From Mycoplana azooxidifex (lineage in GTDB: Bacteria; Pseudomonadota; Alphaproteobacteria; Rhizobiales; Rhizobiaceae), in assembly GCF_014196765.1 (NCBI RefSeq), contig NZ_JACIEE010000006.1, forward strand, positions 403,881 through 467,880: a stretch of DNA of 64,000 nt, written 5' to 3'. Under the pieces are notes generated by a model. That model did not search any database. It was not told the DNA's origin and saw only the letters and a program-made list of their open reading frames with translations. Within the stretch, counting starts at the first letter, position 1. Each line of letters starts with the position of its first letter. Made by a program: the position numbers and the translations under genes. Below are positions 20,097 through 30,342 of this stretch, one piece after another.

Positions 20097-20593
20097 GTCA
20101 TGTCCTTTCCAACTTCCCGTCGCCGGGAGCTGATGCCGGTGCGCCCTGTTGCGCTGATCCGGCTAACTTTCTTCCACCCACAAGTGGACTTCGATTAACC
20201 ACTTTTCAACCCCGGGCGCCCCGAGCCACCCCGTGGCCCTTGCCCGGACGCCTCACCCAGGGGAAGCCACATTAGGCCCCGCCCCTGTCGCGAAGCTTGC
20301 CTGTCGCGTGCCGCGCGCCGGGCCTTGGCCAGTAACTTTCTGAAATCCTGATCGATTTCCGGCGTCCCGTACCGTCTGCCAGGATGCCGTCCGCGGTTGC
20401 CGGCATCCCGGCGCGTAGAAGGATTGCGCCAGTCAAGCAACAGGCGCAGCCATGCCATGCCATATTGCCGCATCACGCATGCGGCCATTCCTGCTGCCGA
20501 TCCCGAATGCCTGCGTGCCGGAAATGGCGGCTGCAGCCGGGACCTGCGACGAGAGGACCCGCCGATGGCGGATCCCCGTGAGTGAAATACCGG
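20097..20593 (-). other. Long non-coding gap between clpX and lon
   Basis: About 500 bp without a convincing gene. An inverted repeat AAGTGG (20182-20187) / CCACTT (20199-20204) with an 11-bp spacer lies about 90 bp before the lon start and could be a regulatory site. An imperfect hairpin GGACCCGCC/GGCGGATCC at 20555-20575, lacking a T-run, lies just after clpX. I do not see a convincing heat-shock promoter, although lon is often heat-induced. Confidence 0.5.
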
Positions 20594-21871
<1,278 letters not shown>

Positions 21872-22158
21872 ATCACTTTCCTTCCGGCACTTCGCACAAA
21901 CCACCAGTCTGCGCGGACCACTCAACCCGCCCCGCGGTCCGGCTTTCACGCCGGCCCATCCGGGCCCTTCGGGGTACTGACCGGCCGAAACGATCTCTTT
22001 CGACCGGTGGCAACGAAACCCCCACCCAACCGACGACCGGATCACCATATGTGACCACGGCGTGACGGCCATTATTAACGTCTTTGGCGCGCGGATAAAG
22101 CCCTTGGACCATTACAAATGCGTCATTGCAAATCCGACCCACGCGCAATCCCCTGCAA

Positions 22159-22791
22159 TCAGCCGTCCTGCGAGCCCTCGACGGCCTCGCGTGTGGTGAT
22201 GACCTTGTCGACCAGACCCCACTCCAGCGCTTCGTCCGCGCTCATGAAATGGTCGCGATCCAGCGTCTGCTCGACCTCTTCATAGGTGCGGCCGCAGTGC
22301 GTGACGTAGATCTCGTTGAGGCGGCGCTTCATCTTGATGATGTCCCTGGCGTGGCGCTCGATGTCGGAGGCCTGGCCCTGGAAGCCGCCGGACGGCTGGT
22401 GGACCATGATGCGCGAGTTCGGCGTCGCAAACCGCATGTCCTTGTGGCCGGCGGCGAGCAGCAGCGAGCCCATCGAAGCCGCTTGCCCGATGCAAAGCGT
22501 CGACACGGCCGGCTTGATGAACTGCATGGTGTCGTAGATCGCCATGCCGGACGTGACCACGCCGCCCGGGGAATTGATGTAAAGCGCGATTTCCTTCTTC
22601 GGGTTTTCGGCCTCGAGGAAGAGAAGCTGCGCGCAGACGAGGGTCGCCACGGAATCTTCCACCGGCCCGGTCAGGAAGATGATGCGTTCCTTCAGCAGAC
22701 GGGAAAAGATGTCGTAGGAGCGCTCGCCGCGGTTGGTCTGTTCGACAACCATGGGTACGAGCCCCAGGGCGGTATCAACGGGATTTCTCAT
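22159..22791 (-). CDS. clpP: ATP-dependent Clp protease proteolytic subunit ClpP
   Basis: A 210-residue serine peptidase that forms the double-heptamer chamber served by ClpX/ClpA. The catalytic Ser is in [11 protein letters not shown] (residue 106), the His in [10 protein letters not shown] (131), and the Asp in the DRDHFM segment near residue 180. The ATG at 22791 is preferred: AAAAGGGTTGAT gives a good ribosome site, and the alternative TTG 15 bp upstream overlaps that site. [18 protein letters not shown] is the normal rhizobial ClpP N-terminus. Confidence 0.96.
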   Translation of the reverse strand: MRNPVDTALGLVPMVVEQTNRGERSYDIFSRLLKERIIFLTGPVEDSVATLVCAQLLFLEAENPKKEIALYINSPGGVVTSGMAIYDTMQFIKPAVSTLCIGQAASMGSLLLAAGHKDMRFATPNSRIMVHQPSGGFQGQASDIERHARDIIKMKRRLNEIYVTHCGRTYEEVEQTLDRDHFMSADEALEWGLVDKVITTREAVEGSQDG

Positions 22792-22859
22792 ATCAACCCT
22801 TTTCAATGTGCCCGAAACCTTTGCGAAGCGCCGGGAATCAACAGTTCTTCATAGTCCCT

Positions 22860-22889
22860 ACATAGAGTGTCCGGGTGCCCTACTTCAAG
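22860..22889 (-). promoter_or_regulatory. Candidate heat-shock (RpoH) promoter of clpP
   Basis: On the minus strand CTTGAA (22884-22889) is followed after 16-18 bp by CTCTATGT (22860-22867), resembling the alphaproteobacterial RpoH pattern CTTGAC-N16/17-CNTATNT. The predicted start would give a leader of about 60 nt before the clpP ATG. The match is partial, so this is a candidate. The remaining 22.8-23.1 kb gap holds no gene I can support. Confidence 0.4.
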
Positions 22890-23126
22890 ACGCGCAGGAA
22901 CTTTGGGTCAGGTCAATGGCAGATTGGGGTTAACCGGCGAAACCCTTTGACCGATATCCACAGCGCAACGGGCCCGGAGCGTAAAGGAAGAGTGACTTCC
23001 GTCGCTTCACCGCACGCAACCGCCGGCCCACCTCCGGTCCCTGTTGCGGGCCCCGTCGCGGGTCCTATCGATTGCCACGCCGCGCGCACGGAGCCATAGT
23101 ATTGCGGCCATTTCGAGGGAGATTTC

Positions 23127-24896
23127 ATGCCGAGGAAACTTTATGCCTATGCCGTCGCGGCACTCGCGCTGATCGCCGCCCCCGCAACGTCGCAGCAGGC
23201 CTCGGATACGACTGCGCCCGAGGCCGCGACGCAGGCTTCAACGCTGGCTGCGACGGCCAAGCTCGTCACGGCGAAATCCTACATGGTCGCCGCCGCCAAT
23301 CCGATCGCGGCCGCCACCGGCGCGGAGATCCTGAAGCAGGGCGGCAGCGCCATCGACGCGGCTGTGGCCGTGCAGACGGTGCTCGGCCTCGTCGAACCGC
23401 AATCCTCCGGCCTCGGCGGCGGCGCCTTCCTCGTCTACTACGACGCCGGTCGCAAGCGGCTGATAACGCTTGACGGCCGCGAGACCGCGCCGCAGCGGGC
23501 GACGCCGAAGCTCTTCCTCGACAAGGACGGCCAGCCGATGGAGTTCATGGACGCCGTCGTCGGCGGGCGCTCCGTGGGCACGCCCGGCACCGTGCGGCTG
23601 CTGCAGGAGGCCCACAACCGCTACGGCCGGGTGGCATGGACGCGCCTGTTCGAGCCGGCGGCCGCCCTTGCGGAGGCCGGCTTCGCGGTCTCCCCGCGCC
23701 TGGCCGCGCTGATTGCCGAAGAGGGCGACGCGCTGAAGACATTCGAGGCGACGAAGGACTATTTCTTCGACGCCGGCGGAGCACCGCTGAAGGCGGGCGC
23801 CATCCTGAAGAACCCGGCCTATGCCGCCACGCTGCGGGCGATCGCGGAAGGCGGCGCGAATGCGTTCTATACCGGCCCGATCGCCGAGGCGATCGTCGAC
23901 ACCGTGCGGATGGCGGCGGGCAATCCCGGCGTGCTGGTGCTGAATGATCTGGCCGCCTACCGCGTGCGCGAGCGGGATCCGGTCTGCATGACCTATCGCG
24001 CGTTCGACGTCTGCGGCATGGGGCCGCCCTCCTCCGGCGCCGTCGCCGTCGGCCAGACGCTCGGCATGATCGAGAACTTCGACATCAAGGGCCTCGGCCG
24101 CGACAATCCGCAGAGCTGGCGCATCATCGGCGATGCGCAGCGGCTCGCCTTTGCCGACCGCGGCCGCTACCTCGCCGACACCGATTTCGTGCCGGCCCCG
24201 ATCAAGGGCCTGTTGCAGAAGGATTATCTCGGCAAGCGCGCAGCGCTGCTGGACGGCGACAGGGCACTTGCCGACGATGCGGTGAAGGCGGGCGAGCCGG
24301 AATGGGACCACGCGCTCCTGTTCGGCCGCGACACGGCGCTGGAACTACCCTCCACCAGCCACTTCGTCATCGTCGACCGCGACGGCAACGTCGTGTCGAT
24401 GACGACGACGATCGAGAACGGCTTCGGCTCGCGGCTGATGACGGGCGGCTTCCTGCTCAACAACGAGCTCACCGACTTCTCCTTTACGACGCACGACAAC
24501 GGCGTGCCGGTCGCAAACCGGGTAGAGCCGGGCAAGCGGCCGCGCTCGTCAATGGCACCGACGATCGTGATGAAGGACGGCAGGCCGCTGCTGGCGATCG
24601 GCTCTCCCGGCGGCAGCCAGATCATCGGCTACGTCACCCAGGCGCTCATCGCCTATATCGACTGGGGCATGGACGTCAGCCAGATCGTCGCGATGCCGCA
24701 TCTGCTCAACCGCTTCGGTACCTTCGAGATCGAGGCAGGGACGGACGCGGAGAAGCTTGCCGGGCCGCTTCAGGCGCTCGGCTACGAGGTGAAGATCGGC
24801 GACATGAGCTCCGGCCTGCACGCGATCGAGATCACGAAGGAAGGCCTGAAAGGCAGCGCCGACCCGCGGCGCGAGGGCGTGGCGGTGGGGGAATAG
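23127..24896 (+). CDS. ggt: Gamma-glutamyltransferase
   Basis: A 589-residue periplasmic N-terminal nucleophile hydrolase that cleaves or transfers the gamma-glutamyl group of glutathione and related compounds. A signal peptide (LYAYAVAALALIAAPATSQQ) is followed by the large-subunit start YMVAAANPIAAATGAEILKQ and GLVEPQSSGLGGGAFLVYYD. The autoprocessing site and catalytic Thr are in PSTSHFVIVDRDGNVVSMTT (Thr about residue 410), and GSPGGSQIIGYVTQ is the conserved glycine loop of the small subunit. All key residues are present. The next gene is a P450 78 bp downstream on the same strand; no shared pathway is obvious. Confidence 0.93.
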   Translation: MPRKLYAYAVAALALIAAPATSQQASDTTAPEAATQASTLAATAKLVTAKSYMVAAANPIAAATGAEILKQGGSAIDAAVAVQTVLGLVEPQSSGLGGGAFLVYYDAGRKRLITLDGRETAPQRATPKLFLDKDGQPMEFMDAVVGGRSVGTPGTVRLLQEAHNRYGRVAWTRLFEPAAALAEAGFAVSPRLAALIAEEGDALKTFEATKDYFFDAGGAPLKAGAILKNPAYAATLRAIAEGGANAFYTGPIAEAIVDTVRMAAGNPGVLVLNDLAAYRVRERDPVCMTYRAFDVCGMGPPSSGAVAVGQTLGMIENFDIKGLGRDNPQSWRIIGDAQRLAFADRGRYLADTDFVPAPIKGLLQKDYLGKRAALLDGDRALADDAVKAGEPEWDHALLFGRDTALELPSTSHFVIVDRDGNVVSMTTTIENGFGSRLMTGGFLLNNELTDFSFTTHDNGVPVANRVEPGKRPRSSMAPTIVMKDGRPLLAIGSPGGSQIIGYVTQALIAYIDWGMDVSQIVAMPHLLNRFGTFEIEAGTDAEKLAGPLQALGYEVKIGDMSSGLHAIEITKEGLKGSADPRREGVAVGE

Positions 24897-24974
24897 CCCG
24901 GGCCTTCATCTTGCCGACCGTCGCTCTCGAAGACGCGCTTTTCACCTTGCGCGAAATCGACTAGGTCTTGCGGC

Positions 24975-26222
24975 ATGTCCAAGCCGTTTGCCTTCCTCTC
25001 CATTGACGCCGCCAGCCGCAGGGTCTCCCTCGATGCCCGCGATCCCGCCTTCTACCGCGATCCGAACCCGGTCTATGCGGCGCTGCATGCGCATTGCCCG
25101 ACTTTCTACTGGGAGGAACAGAAGCAGTGGTACTTCACCGGCTACGACCAGGTGAACGCACTGCTGCGCGACCGGCGCTTCGGCCGGCAGATCCTGCACG
25201 TGGCGAGCCGCGAGGAACTGGGCATGGCCGCGCCGATGCCGCATCTGGAGCACTTCGACGCCGCCGAGGCCTGGTCGCTACTGGAGCTGGAACCACCGGA
25301 GCACACGCGGCTGCGCACGCTCGTCAACCGCGCCTTCGTCTCCCGGCAGATCGACCGCCTGCGGCCCGAGATCACCGAGCTTGCCAACGGGCTGATCGAC
25401 CGCTTCGAGAAGGACGGCAAGGTCGAACTGCTCGCCGCACTGGCCGACATCGTGCCGGTGACGATGATCGCCCGGATGATCGGCATCCCCGACGCGATGG
25501 GACCCCAGCTCCTGAAATGGAGCCATGCCTATGTGCGCATGTACATGTTCGGCCGCACCGAGGCCGACGAGTACGCCGCCGACAGGGCAGCGGCGGAATT
25601 CGCCGACTATGTCCGCACCGTCATCGCCGAGCGGCGGGCCGAGCCGCGCGACGACCTTCTGACCCACATGATCCACACCGAACACAAGGGCCAGTTGCTG
25701 ACCGACGACGAGTTGATCTCGACGACGATCGTGCTGCTCAATGCAGGCCACGAGGCGACCGTGCACCAGATCGGCAATGCCGTCCGCGTCATCCTCGACA
25801 GCGGGCTGCCGCCGCAGCCGATGTTTGCCGACGAGAAGGCGACCGAGCGGACCGTGGAAGAGTGTCTGCGCATCTGCGCGCCGGTGCATATCTTCCAGCG
25901 CTATGCGCTCGAGGACGTCGAGGTCGAGGGCATCCCGTTCCGGCGCGGCGACAAGGTTGCGCTCATCCTTGCGGCCGCCAATCTCGATCCGCGGAAGTTC
26001 GACGATCCGCTCGCCTTCCGTCCGGACCGCGACGAGGGCGCCAACCTCTCCTTCGGCGCCGGCATCCATTTCTGCATCGGCGCGCCGCTCGCCCGGCTGG
26101 AGTTGAACATCGTGCTGCCGCTGCTGTTCCAGCGCCTTCCGGGATTGCGGCTGGCGCAGACGCCGGTCGTCAAGGACGTCTACCACTTCCATGGGCTGGA
26201 GAGGCTGGATCTCGAATGGTAG
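24975..26222 (+). CDS. Cytochrome P450
   Basis: A 415-residue soluble bacterial monooxygenase. The heme-thiolate loop is FGAGIHFCIGAPLARLEL with Cys367; the ExxR pair is in VEECLRI (about 295-299); the substrate-side Arg/His pair is in EPPEHTRLR. The I-helix reads LLNAGHEATVHQIG: the usual AGxET has Ala where the conserved Thr should be (residue 261), with a Thr one place later. No ferredoxin or ferredoxin reductase gene is adjacent, so electron donors are encoded elsewhere. The substrate is unknown. It may be cotranscribed with ggt. Confidence 0.93.
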   Translation: MSKPFAFLSIDAASRRVSLDARDPAFYRDPNPVYAALHAHCPTFYWEEQKQWYFTGYDQVNALLRDRRFGRQILHVASREELGMAAPMPHLEHFDAAEAWSLLELEPPEHTRLRTLVNRAFVSRQIDRLRPEITELANGLIDRFEKDGKVELLAALADIVPVTMIARMIGIPDAMGPQLLKWSHAYVRMYMFGRTEADEYAADRAAAEFADYVRTVIAERRAEPRDDLLTHMIHTEHKGQLLTDDELISTTIVLLNAGHEATVHQIGNAVRVILDSGLPPQPMFADEKATERTVEECLRICAPVHIFQRYALEDVEVEGIPFRRGDKVALILAAANLDPRKFDDPLAFRPDRDEGANLSFGAGIHFCIGAPLARLELNIVLPLLFQRLPGLRLAQTPVVKDVYHFHGLERLDLEW

Positions 26223-26265
26223 GGGCGCCCAGGCCTTCGCTTGGGTCCGCTCAGACGGTCCTGAC

Positions 26266-26610
26266 CTAAAGCCTGATCACGTAGTCCTTGCGAGTCGTTT
26301 CAACGACTTCCCAGGTTCCCTTGAAGCCCGGCCTGAGGATCAGCCGGTCGCCGGCCTTGAGTTCGAACACCTCGCCCGTCTCCGAGGTGACGATCGAACG
26401 CCCCTCGAGGATGTTGAAATATTCCCACTCGTCATACTGGATGCGCCATTTGCCCGGCGTTGCCTCCCACACCCCGCAATAGAGCCCGCCGTCCGCCTCC
26501 TCGAGGTTCCAGGTGCGAAACTGCGGATCGCCCGCGATCAGCCGGTCGGCGGCCGGACGGCCGACCTCAGGCTCGATGGCGGAAAGGTCGAAGCGAAGGG
26601 CGTGGGTCAT
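26266..26610 (-). CDS. Cupin domain protein (ureidoglycine aminohydrolase-like, DUF861)
   Basis: A 114-residue single-domain cupin. The pattern YCGVWEATPGKWRIQYDEWE followed by EGRSIVTSETGEVFELKAGD and PGFKGTWEVVETTRKDYVI is that of small cupins of the DUF861 type. Many family members bind a metal or small ligand without a known reaction. The ATG at 26610 is chosen since homology starts with MTHALRFDL; the upstream frame is not conserved-looking. It lies 79 bp after metY on the same strand and may be cotranscribed, but no functional link is evident. Confidence 0.8.
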   Translation of the reverse strand: MTHALRFDLSAIEPEVGRPAADRLIAGDPQFRTWNLEEADGGLYCGVWEATPGKWRIQYDEWEYFNILEGRSIVTSETGEVFELKAGDRLILRPGFKGTWEVVETTRKDYVIRL

Positions 26611-26689
26611 GGTGCTCCCGAATGATGAAGGCGGTGGCCGGACCTCCAGACACCGCATGCGATGGCAGCCGGAGCCGCGACTTTCTCCG

Positions 26690-27973
26690 CTACGCCTTCG
26701 CCAGCGACTGGTCGATGTCGGCGATGATGTCGGCGGCGTCCTCGATGCCGATCGACAGGCGGACGACATCCGGGCCGGCACCGGCGGCGGTCAGTTGCTC
26801 GGGCGATAGCTGGCGGTGGGTGGTGGAGGCCGGGTGGATGACCAGCGAGCGGGTGTCGCCGATATTGGCGAGATGCGAGATCATCTCCAGCCCCTCGACG
26901 AAGCGTTTTCCCGCCTCGTAGCCGCCCTTCAGCCCGAAGGTGAAGACGGCGCCGGCGCCGCTCGGCGAATAGCGCTTCTGCAGCGCCTGGTTCGGGTCGC
27001 CTTCGAGGCCGGAATAGTTCACCCATGACACCTTGTCGCTGGTCTTCAGCCACTTGGCGACGGCGAGTGCGTTGTCGCAATGGCGCTGCATGCGCAGCGG
27101 CAGTGTCTCGATGCCGGTCAGGATCTGGAAGGCGTTGAAGGGCGAGATCGCGGGGCCGAGGTCGCGCAGGCCGAGCACGCGGCAGGCGATCGCGAAGGCG
27201 AAGTTGCCGAAGGTCTGGTGCAGCACGATGCCGGCATATTCGGCGCGCGGTTCGGAAAGGGCCGGGTATCTGCCCGATGCCGACCAGTCGAAGGTGCCAC
27301 CGTCGACGATAATGCCGCCCATGGAGTTGCCGTGACCGCCGAGGAACTTGGTCAGCGAATGGACGACGATGTCGGCGCCATGTTCGAACGGGCGGACGAG
27401 ATAGGGCGTCGCCATGGTGTTGTCGACCACCAGCGGCAGCCCGTGCCGGTGGGCGATTTCGGCGATCGCGGCGATATCGACGAAGGTGCCGCCGGGATTG
27501 GCGAGGCTCTCGATGAATATCGCCTTGGTGCGGTCGTCGATCTGGCTTTCGAAGCTCTCTGGTTTGTCGGTATCGGCCCAGCGCACATGCCAGTCGAAAT
27601 TCGCGAAAGAATGGCCGAACTGGTTGATCGAGCCGCCATAGAGCTTGCGGGCCGAGACGAAGTTGTCGCCGGGACGCATCAGCGTGTGGAAGACGAGAAG
27701 CTGGGCGGCGTGACCGGAGGCGACGGCGAGCGCCGCCGTGCCGCCTTCGAGGGCGGCGACGCGCTCCTCCAGCACCGCCTGGGTCGGGTTCATGATGCGG
27801 GTGTAGATGTTGCCGAAGGCCTGCAGGCCGAACAGCGAGGCAGCATGCTCGGTGTCCTCGAAGACGAAGCTCGTCGTCTGGTAGATCGGCGTGATGCGCG
27901 CGCCCGTCGTCGGATCGGGGGCAGCGCCCGCGTGGATGGCGAGCGTGGCAAAGCCCGGCTTGTTTCTCGTCAT
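26690..27973 (-). CDS. metY: O-acetylhomoserine (thiol)-lyase / aminocarboxypropyltransferase
   Basis: A 427-residue PLP enzyme of the Cys/Met metabolism family. It makes homocysteine from O-acetylhomoserine and sulfide (or methionine from methanethiol). It begins GFATLAIHAGAAPDPTTGAR, has YTRIMNPTQAVLEERVAALE and VVDNTMATPYLVRPFEHGAD, and the PLP-binding Lys in HSLTKFLGGHGNSMGG. The insert with YSGLEGDPNQALQKRYSP marks the MetY branch rather than cystathionine synthases. Its leader runs about 120 nt from a candidate promoter at 28102-28130; I looked for the SAM-II riboswitch often found before such genes in this class and did not find its core. Confidence 0.92.
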   Translation of the reverse strand: MTRNKPGFATLAIHAGAAPDPTTGARITPIYQTTSFVFEDTEHAASLFGLQAFGNIYTRIMNPTQAVLEERVAALEGGTAALAVASGHAAQLLVFHTLMRPGDNFVSARKLYGGSINQFGHSFANFDWHVRWADTDKPESFESQIDDRTKAIFIESLANPGGTFVDIAAIAEIAHRHGLPLVVDNTMATPYLVRPFEHGADIVVHSLTKFLGGHGNSMGGIIVDGGTFDWSASGRYPALSEPRAEYAGIVLHQTFGNFAFAIACRVLGLRDLGPAISPFNAFQILTGIETLPLRMQRHCDNALAVAKWLKTSDKVSWVNYSGLEGDPNQALQKRYSPSGAGAVFTFGLKGGYEAGKRFVEGLEMISHLANIGDTRSLVIHPASTTHRQLSPEQLTAAGAGPDVVRLSIGIEDAADIIADIDQSLAKA

Positions 27974-28101
27974 GTGTGAGACCTCCCGTCCGGCACGCGC
28001 CTATGTCAGCGCCCGTGCTCCTGTTACCTACATTCCGCGTCTTGTTTCAACGCCTTGCGTGTCCGGGCCGCTCTCCCGTTGCCGACCCTTGGCGTGCCCG
28101 A

Positions 28102-28130
28102 ACTATTCCAGAGCCGGCGGAGACGGTCAA
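28102..28130 (-). promoter_or_regulatory. Candidate promoter of metY
   Basis: On the minus strand TTGACC (28125-28130), a 17-bp spacer and AATAGT (28102-28107). It predicts a start near 28095 and a leader of about 120 nt before the metY ATG at 27973. The -10 match is 4 of 6. Confidence 0.4.
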
Positions 28131-28225
28131 AGAAAGTTTTCGCGACCCGGAGGCAGCAACAGGAATTGGCTGTGTGCATCGTGGCGCAACTTCGCCCGCC
28201 GCGAGACCACGGAGTTGCGAAACGG

Positions 28226-28654
28226 TCAGCCGATCAGGCGGGGATGTTCGATCGCCGGGCAGCGATCCATCACGACCTTGATGCCGGCGGCCTCAGCCTG
28301 CGCTGCGGCCACGTCGTCGTGGACGGTGAGTTGCCCCCAGATCGCCTTCGGCAGCGGCTCCAGCGCCAGCACCTCGCCTACGAGGGCCGGAAGCGCATGG
28401 GCCGCGCGGAAGACGTCGATCATGTCGATAGGTTCGGGAATGTCGGCAAGGCGGGCATAGACCTTCTGGCCGTGGATCTCCTTGCCCGCCTGCCCCGGAT
28501 TGACGGGGATGACGCGATACCCCTTGCGCAGGAGGAATGCCATGACGCGATTGCTGGGTCGCTCGGGGTTGGGCGATGCGCCCACCAGCGCGATCACGCG
28601 CGTCTGTCGCAGGATTTCGGCCAGGTAAAAATCGCTGTAGCTCTCATGGTTCAT
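28226..28654 (-). CDS. CoA-binding domain protein (YccU-like), copy 1
   Basis: A 142-residue single Rossmann-fold protein. VIALVGASPNPERPSNRVMA is the nucleotide-binding loop of the CoA_binding_2 family (small relatives of succinyl-CoA synthetase alpha), followed by KGYRVIPVNPGQAGKEIHG, DMIDVFR and KVVMDRCPAIEHPRL. Members bind CoA, but no reaction is established. The ATG at 28654 has GAGGATG upstream. A paralogue lies directly upstream on the same strand (28745-29182); the two share nearly all motifs and are a tandem duplication. Confidence 0.88.
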   Translation of the reverse strand: MNHESYSDFYLAEILRQTRVIALVGASPNPERPSNRVMAFLLRKGYRVIPVNPGQAGKEIHGQKVYARLADIPEPIDMIDVFRAAHALPALVGEVLALEPLPKAIWGQLTVHDDVAAAQAEAAGIKVVMDRCPAIEHPRLIG

Positions 28655-28744
28655 GCCGCATCCTCGCCGCATCCTCGTTTGCGCCGAAAGGATGGTGAGA
28701 CTGCGGCTCTTGTCAATACGCAACTGACGTTAGGTCAGGCCGGG

Positions 28745-29182
28745 TCAGGACGCGCGATGGGTCAGGCGCGGAAATTCGGTGACGGGGCAGCGATCCATCA
28801 CGACGCGCAGGCCGGCTGCCTCGGCCTTCTCGGCGGCGGCATCGTCGCGCACGCCATATTCGCCCCATATCACCGCCGGCCGCGGGTCCAGCGCCAGCAC
28901 CTCGTCGACGACGGCCGACAGCTGCGACGGCGCGCGGAACACGTCGACCATGTCGACCGGCTCGCCGATGTCGGAAAGATGGGCGACGACGGTCTGCCCG
29001 AGGATCTGCTTGCCGGCATGGCCGGGATTGACGGGGATGACGTGGTAGCCCTTGGCGATCAGGAAATCCATCACGCCATGGCAGGGGCGCGAAGGGTTGG
29101 GCGAGGCGCCGAGGACGGCGATCGTATGGACCTGGCGCAGGATGTTGCAGATATAGGTGCTGGCATAGTGATCGTGGTTCAT
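28745..29182 (-). CDS. CoA-binding domain protein (YccU-like), copy 2
   Basis: A 145-residue paralogue of the next gene downstream. Motifs correspond one to one: TIAVLGASPNPSRPCHGVMD, KGYHVIPVNPGHAGKQILGQ, VDMVDVFRAPSQL and RVVMDRCPVTEFPRL. The start at 29182 is supported by GGGAGGCATCG upstream. The two copies are about 90 bp apart and could be one transcript. Divergence between them (for example PSNR against PCHG in the loop) suggests they are not a recent copy. Function unknown beyond probable CoA binding. Confidence 0.88.
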   Translation of the reverse strand: MNHDHYASTYICNILRQVHTIAVLGASPNPSRPCHGVMDFLIAKGYHVIPVNPGHAGKQILGQTVVAHLSDIGEPVDMVDVFRAPSQLSAVVDEVLALDPRPAVIWGEYGVRDDAAAEKAEAAGLRVVMDRCPVTEFPRLTHRAS

Positions 29183-29265
29183 CGATGCCTCCCTGTGATG
29201 CCCCCTGTTACACCCCCTGCAACCGTCGCGACGGCAAGGCCGGTCCCGCCTTGCGCTCCCGATCT

Positions 29266-29285
29266 GTATCAATCGTTCATGATAC
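29266..29285. promoter_or_regulatory. Perfect inverted repeat GTATCA-N8-TGATAC
   Basis: GTATCA at 29266-29271 and TGATAC at 29280-29285 with an 8-bp spacer lie in the 280-bp divergent gap between the CoA-binding gene and the DMT transporter gene. The geometry fits a dimeric repressor site. No adjacent regulator gene is present, so the binder is unknown. Confidence 0.35.
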
Positions 29286-29462
29286 GTCATTTCGTTCGCG
29301 ATGGCGAATGCGGCGGCCGGGCCGGCTCCGGACGGATCCGGGACAGGGAGATTTTCCCGGGGGCGAGGCGGGCGCCCGATTGCCAAGGGCGGAATTTCGG
29401 AAGATGTAGGGTTCGGGTCGCAATGCCCGCGCACCCGCCATCCGAACCGACCGAGGTATGTC

Positions 29463-30299
29463 GTGCCGATAGACGTGATTGCGCTCGTGCTTCTCGGCGC
29501 GGCGCTGCATGCCACCTGGAACGCCATGGTGAAGGCGGGCAGCGACAAGTCGCTGGATGCGGCGATGATCGCGCTCGGCGCCGGCGTGTTCGGGCTGGCG
29601 TTCCTGCCTTTCGTTCCCCTGCCCAACCCCGCGGCCTGGCCCTTCATCGCCGTCTCGGCGCTGTTCCAGTTCGCCTATTTCCAGCTGGTTGCCGCCGCCT
29701 ACCGGGCCGGTGACATCGGCCTGGTCTATCCGCTGATGCGCGGTGCAGCCCCGCTCATCGTCGCCTCCACCAGCGGCATCGTGCTCGGCGAGCACCTTTC
29801 GACGGCCGCGCTCGGCGGCATCCTGATCATCTGCGCCGGCGTGCTGACGCTCGCTTTCGAGAGTCGCCACGGCAGCCGCCACGCCTTCGTGCTGGCGCTT
29901 GCTAACGCCTGCGTCATCGCCTGCTACACCTTCATCGACGGCGCCGGCGCGCGCATTTCCGGCAATGCCGTGTCCTACACGCTGTGGATGGCGCTGCTGC
30001 CGCCGGTGCTGCTGTTTTCCTGGGCGATCTGGCGTCGCGGGCTCGACGTCGTCACCAACCACGTGCGGCGCAACTGGCAGCGCGGCCTGATAGGCGGCGG
30101 CGGTTCGATCGCTTCTTACGGCCTGGCGCTCTGGGCGATGACGAAGGCGCCGATCGCAACCGTCGCAGCCCTCCGCGAGACCGCAATCCTGTTCGCCCTG
30201 ATCATCTCCGTCGCAGTCCTGAAGGAAAAGGCGAGCATCTGGCGCTATGTCGCCGGTGCGACGATCGCAGCAGGGGTGCTGGTGCTGCGGCTGGGGTAG
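29463..30299 (+). CDS. DMT superfamily (EamA) transporter
   Basis: A 278-residue inner-membrane protein with about ten hydrophobic helices in two EamA repeats (first ALVLLGAALHATWNAMVKAG, second LANACVIACYTFIDGAGAR). The motif IGLVYPLMRGAAPLIVA is typical of this exporter group. A GTG start at 29463 is chosen: CCGAGGTAT is well spaced before it and the first helix follows; the open frame upstream encodes low-complexity sequence. Likely exports an amino acid or other small metabolite; substrate unknown. Confidence 0.85.
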   Translation: MPIDVIALVLLGAALHATWNAMVKAGSDKSLDAAMIALGAGVFGLAFLPFVPLPNPAAWPFIAVSALFQFAYFQLVAAAYRAGDIGLVYPLMRGAAPLIVASTSGIVLGEHLSTAALGGILIICAGVLTLAFESRHGSRHAFVLALANACVIACYTFIDGAGARISGNAVSYTLWMALLPPVLLFSWAIWRRGLDVVTNHVRRNWQRGLIGGGGSIASYGLALWAMTKAPIATVAALRETAILFALIISVAVLKEKASIWRYVAGATIAAGVLVLRLG

Positions 30300-30342
30300 A
30301 GGCCGCACGGACTGGCGTTGCGAAAACGGCTCCGTGCGTATA

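Noticed and set aside
27974..28225. SAM-II riboswitch before metY
   Set aside because: Looked for because it is common before such genes in this class, but the conserved core is absent on the minus strand.
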